Assembly: GCA_964457755.1 (NCBI GenBank)
Contig: CAYWGC010000056.1
Location: 1-18,427 of the forward strand
Length of the DNA stretch: 18,427 nt
Direction: 5' to 3'
From: Tharpella sp964457755
GTDB taxonomy: Bacteria > Desulfobacterota > Anaeroferrophillalia > Anaeroferrophillales > Tharpellaceae
Position numbers and translations under genes: made by a program. How positions within the stretch are numbered: the stretch's first letter is position 1; each line of letters begins with the position of its first letter. Under the pieces are notes generated by a model that saw only the letters and a program-made list of their open reading frames with translations, made no database searches and was not told where the DNA came from. Positions 14,017-18,427 of the stretch are shown piece by piece.

Positions 14017-14691
14017 ATGATGAGATCTTTGGTTCGCTGTTGTCGTCTGGTTATGCTTTTTGCTTTTCTGCTTCTGGTTGTCGCCTGTGGTACTAAGGAT
14101 GTGCGGGTTAAAATAATCGAAGAGGTTCCTCCCTTTACCCGGGTCGCAGTCTTGCCTTTTAATGTAACCAACTGTCAGGATTGTGCTGAATCCTACCCGA
14201 CCTGTACTCCGGTAGGCGGGCAGATTATTTGTGATCATGTCAAAAGTGGTATCGGTCTCGACCTGGCTTTGTCACTGGCCCGTGAGATTGCTATCTATGG
14301 AAAATATGAGGTCATTGAACCACAGGCAGCCTCCCTGGTCTTGCCGATGTTGGGTCAGGCGCCGATGACCGAAATCGGGCGGCGATTAGGGGTTGATGTT
14401 CTGATTTTCGGCGTTGTCAATCGCTTTCAGGAGCGGGTTGGCGGTCCCATGTCAGTGCGCAGTCCGGCCTCAGTCTACCTTGAGGTTTCGATGATTGATG
14501 CCCGTAGTGGGCGGACAGTCTGGTATGTGGTGTTTGATCAGACCCAGAAATCTTTAAGTGACGATATTACCAATGTCAGAAATTTTATGCGGGGCGGGGG
14601 CAAGTGGTTGTCAGCCAGAGAGTTTGCCGATGTCGGCATTGCCGAAATGGTCGAACAGTTTCCCGGTCTTAAAAAAGTAGGAGCACCTTAA
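14017..14691 (+). CDS. Predicted lipoprotein of unknown function inside the his operon
   Basis: A 224-residue protein with a lipoprotein signal: basic start (MMRSLVRCCR), hydrophobic core (LVMLFAFLLL) and lipobox VVAC with the lipidated C24; the following Gly argues against inner-membrane retention by the Asp rule, so an outer-membrane position is possible. The mature part begins with a strand motif FTRVAVLPFNV as in CsgG/TolB-N-like lipoproteins, followed by four cysteines (C53, C56, C63, C72) that could form disulfides or bind a metal. Then come a helix-rich region (ALSLAREIAIYGKYEVI) and an alpha/beta region (RLGVDVLIFGVVNRF, YLEVSMIDARSGRTVWY) with the style of DUF799/GNA1162-like lipoproteins. 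It starts 5 bp after hisH and ends 4 bp before hisA, so it is co-expressed with histidine enzymes, although no role in that pathway is known to me. A start one codon later is possible. Confidence 0.85.
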   Translation: MMRSLVRCCRLVMLFAFLLLVVACGTKDVRVKIIEEVPPFTRVAVLPFNVTNCQDCAESYPTCTPVGGQIICDHVKSGIGLDLALSLAREIAIYGKYEVIEPQAASLVLPMLGQAPMTEIGRRLGVDVLIFGVVNRFQERVGGPMSVRSPASVYLEVSMIDARSGRTVWYVVFDQTQKSLSDDITNVRNFMRGGGKWLSAREFADVGIAEMVEQFPGLKKVGAP

Positions 14692-14695
14692 GAAG

Positions 14696-15457
14696 ATGAT
14701 TATTATTCCCGCCATAGACTTAAAGGATGGTAACTGTGTCCGCCTCAGACAGGGGCGTATGGAAGATGATACGGTTTTCTCCAACGATCCGGTCGAGATG
14801 GCTTTGAATTGGCAGAAGCAGGGAGCTCGCTATCTGCATCTGGTCGATCTCAATGGTGCTTTTGCCGGTGAACCGGTTAATCGTGAGATTATCAAAAAGA
14901 TTGTTTCGACTCTCGATATTCCTTGTCAGTTGGGGGGTGGAATTCGTGATCTTGAAACCGTTGCCGCTTATCTCGATCTCGGTCTTGACCGGGCTATCCT
15001 AGGTACCGTCGCGGTTGAAGATCCAGACTTGGTCAGGGTTGCGGCGAAAACTTTTCCCGGCCGTATCTGCGTCGGTATAGATGCTCGTAAAGGTCTGGTT
15101 GCAACCCGGGGCTGGGCTGCAGAGACGCGGGTTCAAGCCCTGGATCTGGCGCGGGGTTTTGAGGATTGCGGGGTTGCGGCGATTATCTACACCGATATTT
15201 TGCGCGACGGCATGCAGACCGGCGTTAACCTTGAAGAGACTAAAGCTTTGGCCCAGGCGATCTCGATACCGGTGATTGCCTCCGGCGGCATCGCCACGAT
15301 TACAGATGTTGAAGGTCTATTACCTCTGGAAAAATTTGGGGTTTCATCGGCAATTACCGGCCGGGCTCTCTATGATGGCACTCTTGATCTTAAAGAGGCC
15401 CAGGCTCTGGCCGACGCTGGTGTCAGGGCAAAGGCTAATGGAGACGCACAATGTTAG
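14696..15457 (+). CDS. hisA: Phosphoribosylformimino-5-aminoimidazole carboxamide ribotide isomerase
   Basis: Isomerises ProFAR to PRFAR, the fourth step of histidine synthesis, giving the substrate for HisHF. The 253 residues form one (beta/alpha)8 barrel. The catalytic aspartates are D8 in PAIDLKDG and D129 in VGIDARKG; phosphate-binding loops are GGGIRDLETV (80-90) and the second-half ASGGIATITDVE. YTDILRDGMQTGVN is the family signature. The ATG at 14696 lies 4 bp after the lipoprotein stop with AGGAG 12 nt upstream. The last 7 bp overlap the hisF start, giving translational coupling between these two paralogous barrels. No sign of a PriA-type bifunctional (TrpF) role was sought beyond sequence; presence with separate his genes makes plain HisA most likely. 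Confidence 0.97.
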   Translation: MIIIPAIDLKDGNCVRLRQGRMEDDTVFSNDPVEMALNWQKQGARYLHLVDLNGAFAGEPVNREIIKKIVSTLDIPCQLGGGIRDLETVAAYLDLGLDRAILGTVAVEDPDLVRVAAKTFPGRICVGIDARKGLVATRGWAAETRVQALDLARGFEDCGVAAIIYTDILRDGMQTGVNLEETKALAQAISIPVIASGGIATITDVEGLLPLEKFGVSSAITGRALYDGTLDLKEAQALADAGVRAKANGDAQC

Positions 15458-16209
15458 CCAAAAGAATTATTCCCTGTCTCGATGTTAAAGATGGCCGGGT
15501 TGTCAAAGGGGTAAATTTTGTTGGTTTAAGGGATGCCGGAGATCCGGTAGAGGTGGCGGCCATCTACGATGAGCAGGGAGCCGATGAGCTTACTTTTCTC
15601 GATATTACCGCTTCCTCTGACTGTCGCTCAATTATTCTCGATGTTGTCGCCCGTACCGCTGAAAAGGTCTTTATTCCGTTGACGGTAGGTGGCGGTGTCC
15701 GCAAGCTTGAAGATATTCGGGCTTTGCTCAATGCTGGGGCTGATAAGGTTTCAATCAATACCGCAGCGGTCCATCGTCCCGAATTTGTCAAGGAGGCGGC
15801 GTACCGTTTTGGTAGTCAATGTACGGTGGTGGCCATTGATGCCAAGGCCCGGGCTGTGGGTGGGGGTTGGGAAGTTTTTATCTACGGCGGCCGTGAACCG
15901 ACGGGCCTCGATGCGGTCGAATGGGCTCGGCGTATGGTTGAGTATGGGGCCGGAGAGATTCTTTTAACGAGTATGGATCAGGACGGCACTAAGGATGGTT
16001 TTGATCTTGATCTGACCCGAACCATCGTCGATGCGGTCGAGGTTCCGGTAATCGCCTCCGGCGGCGTCGGCAATCTTGAGCATATTTATGAAGGTCTGAC
16101 TAAAGGTGCGGCCAGCGCCGCGCTTGCCGCTTCCATCTTTCACTATCGCGAATATACAATTGCCGAAACCAAAGATTATCTCCGTCAGCGCGGGGTGCGG
16201 GTTCGGTGA
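15451..16209 (+). CDS. hisF: Imidazole glycerol phosphate synthase, cyclase subunit
   Basis: Uses ammonia from HisH to turn PRFAR into imidazole glycerol phosphate and AICAR, linking histidine and purine synthesis. The 252-residue (beta/alpha)8 barrel has both catalytic aspartates, D11 in IPCLDVKDGRVVKG and D130 in VVAIDAKA, at the same numbers as in the well studied Thermotoga enzyme. The phosphate loops GGGVRKLEDI and ASGGVGNLEHI and the signature LLTSMDQDGTKDGFD are intact. The ATG at 15451 overlaps the hisA stop by 7 bp. HisE starts 31 bp after its stop, across a short repeat. Confidence 0.98.
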   Translation: MLAKRIIPCLDVKDGRVVKGVNFVGLRDAGDPVEVAAIYDEQGADELTFLDITASSDCRSIILDVVARTAEKVFIPLTVGGGVRKLEDIRALLNAGADKVSINTAAVHRPEFVKEAAYRFGSQCTVVAIDAKARAVGGGWEVFIYGGREPTGLDAVEWARRMVEYGAGEILLTSMDQDGTKDGFDLDLTRTIVDAVEVPVIASGGVGNLEHIYEGLTKGAASAALAASIFHYREYTIAETKDYLRQRGVRVR

Positions 16210-16216
16210 GTTTATA

Positions 16217-16244
16217 ATTACGAATCAGGAATTACGAGTCATGA
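16217..16244 (+). repeat. 14-bp tandem repeat containing the hisE start codon
   Basis: ATTACGAATCAGGA (16217-16230) is followed directly by ATTACGAGTCATGA (16231-16244), two units with 12 of 14 identical bases. The hisE ATG (16241-16243) lies in the second unit, where the first has AGG; the AGGA of the first unit serves as the only visible Shine-Dalgarno, 10 nt upstream. Its AATCAGGAATT core recurs, inverted, in the rho leader. Confidence 0.6.
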
Positions 16245-16585
16245 GTGATGAGAGTTCAGGTCAGATAATTGAGCGACTTTATAAAGTTATCTGCGATCGC
16301 CGTGATTCTCCCCGTCAAGACTCTTATACCTCCACCCTTTTTCAGAAAGGTAGTGACCAGATCCTGAAAAAGGTTGGTGAGGAGTCCTGTGAAGTTATCC
16401 TCGCGGCCAAGAATCATGATTCACTTCCCCTCATTCACGAGCTTGCCGATCTCACCTTCCATCTCCTGGTCTTAATGGCCGACCAAAACATTTCCCCTAC
16501 AGTTATTGCATCAGAGCTCAAACGTCGCTTTGGCACCTCAGGTTTAGTCGAAAAAACAAATCGAAAATTTAAAATTCATGGTTAG
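16241..16585 (+). CDS. hisE: Phosphoribosyl-ATP pyrophosphohydrolase
   Basis: Hydrolyses phosphoribosyl-ATP to phosphoribosyl-AMP and pyrophosphate, the second step of histidine synthesis. The 114-residue all-alpha protein belongs to the MazG-like superfamily. The metal-binding acidic motif is in ILKKVGEESCEVILAAK (E47, E48, E51) and HELADLTFHLLVLM (E67, D70), and the start shows the typical QDSYTSTLFQKG. It is the free-standing form rather than a HisIE fusion, and no hisI follows, so the cyclohydrolase must lie elsewhere. The ATG at 16241 lies inside a 14-bp tandem repeat, with AGGA 10 nt upstream. An in-frame extension back to 16106 runs inside hisF and is rejected. It is the last gene of the plus-strand cluster. 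Confidence 0.95.
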   Translation: MSDESSGQIIERLYKVICDRRDSPRQDSYTSTLFQKGSDQILKKVGEESCEVILAAKNHDSLPLIHELADLTFHLLVLMADQNISPTVIASELKRRFGTSGLVEKTNRKFKIHG

Positions 16586-16631
16586 TTTGAATGTTGGCTT
16601 GGTGTGTAATATTTAAGCAATGTCTATTGTT

Positions 16632-16654
16632 CAGGCTGGCCTGTTGATTTTTTT
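16632..16654 (+). terminator. Weak terminator-like hairpin after hisE
   Basis: CAGG and CCTG pair around CTGG (16632-16643), followed 4 nt later by seven T (16648-16654). The stem is short, so the signal is weak, but its place between two convergent genes fits the end of the his transcript. Confidence 0.35.
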
Positions 16655-16680
16655 GTAGGTAAGTATTTCATAAACTACAC

Positions 16681-16956
16681 CTACATTCCGATTGCAAACA
16701 TTGCTTCAAGGTCATGACGAGAATAAGCTTTAAAAGCTAACATTGTTTCTGATTTTAAAATGTAATTGATAAGAAGCAGTTTTTTAGTAACAAGATTTGC
16801 CAGATCGTCGTTTGACTTGACGCGAACAATTGCGATCAAATCATAATTCCCGCTGACTGAATAAACTTCAGATATCCCCTCCATTTCAGTGAGTTGTTCG
16901 GCAACCTCGTTAATTTTTGTTCTTTCTGTATTTATGAGAACAATTGAGGTAATCAT
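16681..16956 (-). CDS. Stand-alone Lrp/AsnC ligand-binding domain (RAM) protein
   Basis: A 91-residue protein matching only the C-terminal effector-binding domain of Lrp/AsnC regulators: a beta-alpha-beta-beta-alpha-beta (ferredoxin-like) fold beginning ITSIVLINTERTKINEVAEQL, with the diagnostic turn VYSVSGNYDLIAIVRVKSNDDLANLV. No helix-turn-helix domain is present, so it cannot bind DNA alone. Such proteins form ring-like oligomers that sense amino acids or modulate full-length regulators. The ATG at 16956 is chosen because AGGAG ends 5 nt upstream; a GTG two codons earlier lies within that Shine-Dalgarno. It converges with hisE. It may respond to an amino acid, but no ligand can be named. 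Confidence 0.85.
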   Translation of the reverse strand: MITSIVLINTERTKINEVAEQLTEMEGISEVYSVSGNYDLIAIVRVKSNDDLANLVTKKLLLINYILKSETMLAFKAYSRHDLEAMFAIGM

Positions 16957-17131
16957 ATTCACTCCTTATGAACATTTAGAATTAGTCTACTTTTTATTTT
17001 TCGCTTGTTTTTTACAGTACAACGGATGTTCCAATTAACACAAAATTTTAATGGGTATAAATTACAACGGCAAGGGTAAGCAGCGTCACTATGGTACTGG
17101 ATTAAGACGCCCACGTTTGTTTCATGGAGAC

Positions 17132-17611
17132 TTATTTGCGGTCACGATACCTGATCAAATTCAAGGCCATCATTGACGCTACAATTTCGTTTTCTTGATT
17201 CAGCATCTCGCAAAAGGAGAATAACACGCCCCGATCAGGTTTGCTGTTGGAAGGTTTCACCTTGTGCACGGTGATGCGCAAGGAGAGTTTATCGCCGGGG
17301 CGCACCGGTTTATACCAGCGCAGTTCATCCACCCCCGGACTTCCCAAGCTTGCCTGGCCGGGCAAGTAGTGTTCAACAAACAGTCGCATAAACAGACTGC
17401 AAGTGTGCCAACCGCTTGCGATGAGACCTCCATACACCGTTTCCTTGGCTCCATTCGGATTCGTATGAAAAAGCTGTGGATCAAACTTCTTGCCAAACTG
17501 GACGATCTCATCTTCTGTGATGGTAATAGGTCCGAATTCATGTATCGTTCCCGCCACGTAGTCTTCTAGATATCGCTCCTGCGGTGTGGTGCTGAAATTA
17601 TTTTTACTCAT
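17132..17611 (-). CDS. MaoC-like hot-dog-fold dehydratase (enoyl-CoA hydratase type)
   Basis: A 159-residue single hot-dog domain likely hydrating enoyl-CoA or dehydrating 3-hydroxyacyl-CoA thioesters. The R-hydratase/MaoC hydratase motif is clear: ITEDEIVQFGKKFDPQLFHTNP with the catalytic Asp and His, then GGLIASGWHTCSLFMRL, and later GVDELRWYKPVRPGDKLSLRITV. The C-terminal strand EIVASMMALNLIRYR completes the domain. The ATG at 17611 is preferred over a TTG 17 codons upstream, because homology starts after it and GAAGGGG lies about 10 nt upstream. It lies between a RAM-domain gene and the alanine-dehydrogenase-like gene, without other fatty-acid genes in view. Exact substrate is unknown. 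Confidence 0.9.
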   Translation of the reverse strand: MSKNNFSTTPQERYLEDYVAGTIHEFGPITITEDEIVQFGKKFDPQLFHTNPNGAKETVYGGLIASGWHTCSLFMRLFVEHYLPGQASLGSPGVDELRWYKPVRPGDKLSLRITVHKVKPSNSKPDRGVLFSFCEMLNQENEIVASMMALNLIRYRDRK

Positions 17612-17716
17612 TGGCGTTACTTCCCCTTCAGTGTTAGGAGAAAATCTCAATTGCTTACCCAAATAGGCCGATTAAGTTTTTCGTAATGTGACATCGGGTG
17701 GTTGCATATTACACAA

Positions 17717-17917
17717 TCAGAATGTTCTAAAGCCTTTTGTGGTAGTCTTTCCCTCTGCATAATCCTGGTGCCACTCTAAAGGCACCGGAATTTTGTCATA
17801 AAGTGTTTTTCTTTCAGCCTCAAGAAGGCAGCGTGGTGCTCTCATAAAATCAGCCGCACAGAGGGCCTTGCGACGGTGCCGAGGCGATGATTTTTCAAGT
17901 TGCTGACAGTAACACAT
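17717..17917 (-). other. Doubtful 66-codon ORF in the spacer 17612-17998
   Basis: The ORF (starting MCYCQQLEKSSPRHRRK, ending KGFRTF) has no Shine-Dalgarno sequence and no family I recognise. Its second half (RKTLYDKIPVPLEWHQDYAEG) looks more protein-like than its cysteine- and arginine-rich start, so it could be a gene fragment or a small unknown protein. The rest of the 387-bp spacer shows no gene, clear promoter or terminator. Confidence 0.2.
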
Positions 17918-17998
17918 ATATTATTTTATTGTAAAGCGGGATGATTGATAAAATGTTGTTGAACTGAGGCGCGGGTTTATGGGGAGGATTTACATTTT

Positions 17999-18427
17999 TT
18001 AGGGTTCAGTCACCCGGACAACCTTATTCGAGACAGCCTTTCCAGGCGGATTGAGTTGGGTGTGGGGGTAGTTCGGCTCACGCTTTTGAAACGATAGAAT
18101 AGAGGGATTCTGAATCACCCCACCATCAATAGTTATAGCCTTTCGAATAGTTTCATTTTGCTGCCAACTATCACGGCCTGCGAGCACCGTCGGTAAGTAA
18201 ACAATGAGAGCAGCAGAGATTGAACGTGTTGCACTTTCCCAGAGATAGCTTGGAGTATGATCTACGGCGTAGTAATCTATGGTTTCATGTTTAAATATTG
18301 GATTCTTGAATGTGGTTGGTTTGGCAAAAAAGAATCCCATACCTTCATCACAACTGACATCAATAATTAAGCTGTTGGGCTTGAGGCATGAACTTTCCGC
18401 TTCGATCACAAAGTCGGTAGGATTTTC
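17999..18427 (-). CDS. Alanine dehydrogenase/PNT-family enzyme, N5-(carboxyethyl)ornithine synthase-like, C-terminal part
   Basis: The frame is open from the window edge to a TAA at 17999, so about 142 C-terminal residues are seen. The sequence LKPNSLIIDVSCDEGMGFFFAKPTTF followed by YYAVDHTPSYLWESATRSIS and the closing GVIQNPSILSFQKR is characteristic of N5-(carboxyethyl)ornithine synthase and close relatives in the alanine dehydrogenase/transhydrogenase fold. These enzymes reductively couple pyruvate to an amino acid side chain with NADPH, or act as opine-type dehydrogenases. The visible part includes the end of the nucleotide-binding domain and the return to the catalytic domain. The apparent start at 18409 is only an internal GTG; coding sequence clearly continues upstream (DFVIEAESS). 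The true substrate cannot be told from this part. Confidence 0.82.
   Translation of the reverse strand, partial: ENPTDFVIEAESSCLKPNSLIIDVSCDEGMGFFFAKPTTFKNPIFKHETIDYYAVDHTPSYLWESATRSISAALIVYLPTVLAGRDSWQQNETIRKAITIDGGVIQNPSILSFQKREPNYPHTQLNPPGKAVSNKVVRVTEP

Noticed and set aside
13438..14238. Four overlapping minus-strand ORFs opposite hisH and the lipoprotein gene
   Set aside because: They are shadow frames of conserved genes, with no independent coding evidence.
16106..16240. In-frame extension of HisE into hisF
   Set aside because: It overlaps conserved hisF coding sequence in another frame, and HisE homology begins after the ATG at 16241.

Overview
The window looks like a draft chromosome of an anaerobic deltaproteobacterium (Desulfobacterota-like). 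The gene order rho - (thyX) - prfA - prmC - murA - his genes resembles the arrangement I know from that group. The housekeeping proteins are of ordinary bacterial type, and the flanks carry an acyl-CoA transferase and a MaoC-type hydratase. No rRNA, tRNA or CRISPR array was seen. Taxonomy is an inference from gene order and protein character only.

Left part (1-4240), mostly on the minus strand and visibly AT-richer. Two tandem, overlapping tyrosine recombinase genes lie at the edge (the second runs off the window), possibly two members of a recombinase-in-trio element. Then come a decayed small gene, a perfect 31-bp palindrome, a family I CoA-transferase and the tail of a broken transposase. 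A 3' remnant of a CCA-adding enzyme / poly(A) polymerase gene follows, facing rdgB. This part reads as accessory, with several signs of insertion and decay.

Central part (4682-16585), all on the plus strand. rdgB is followed by a 406-bp leader with a good sigma70-type promoter and an intrinsic-terminator-like hairpin, then rho, thyX (5' part lost in an assembly gap), prfA and prmC (ATGA overlap), murA (interrupted by a false gap) and hisD-hisB-hisH-lipoprotein-hisA-hisF-hisE. HisH and HisF form imidazole glycerol phosphate synthase; HisA, HisB, HisD and HisE supply four further steps. hisG, hisC and hisI are not here and must lie elsewhere. A cysteine-containing predicted lipoprotein sits tightly between hisH and hisA.

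Right part (16600-18427), minus strand: a stand-alone Lrp/AsnC effector domain (RAM), a MaoC-like hot-dog hydratase, a doubtful small ORF, and the C-terminal part of an alanine-dehydrogenase/N5-(carboxyethyl)ornithine-synthase-like enzyme that continues past the window.

Two runs of exactly 100 N (6995-7094, 9876-9975) are scaffolding gaps. The second is flanked by an identical 55-bp copy on each side, so it is almost certainly an unmerged contig overlap, and murA is intact in reality. The most interesting non-coding signals are the rho leader, a hisD-hisB spacer with mutually exclusive hairpins, hairpins between murA and hisD, and short 14-bp-period repeats at his-operon junctions, one of which contains the hisE start codon. 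I did not find a convincing wholly new multi-gene system.
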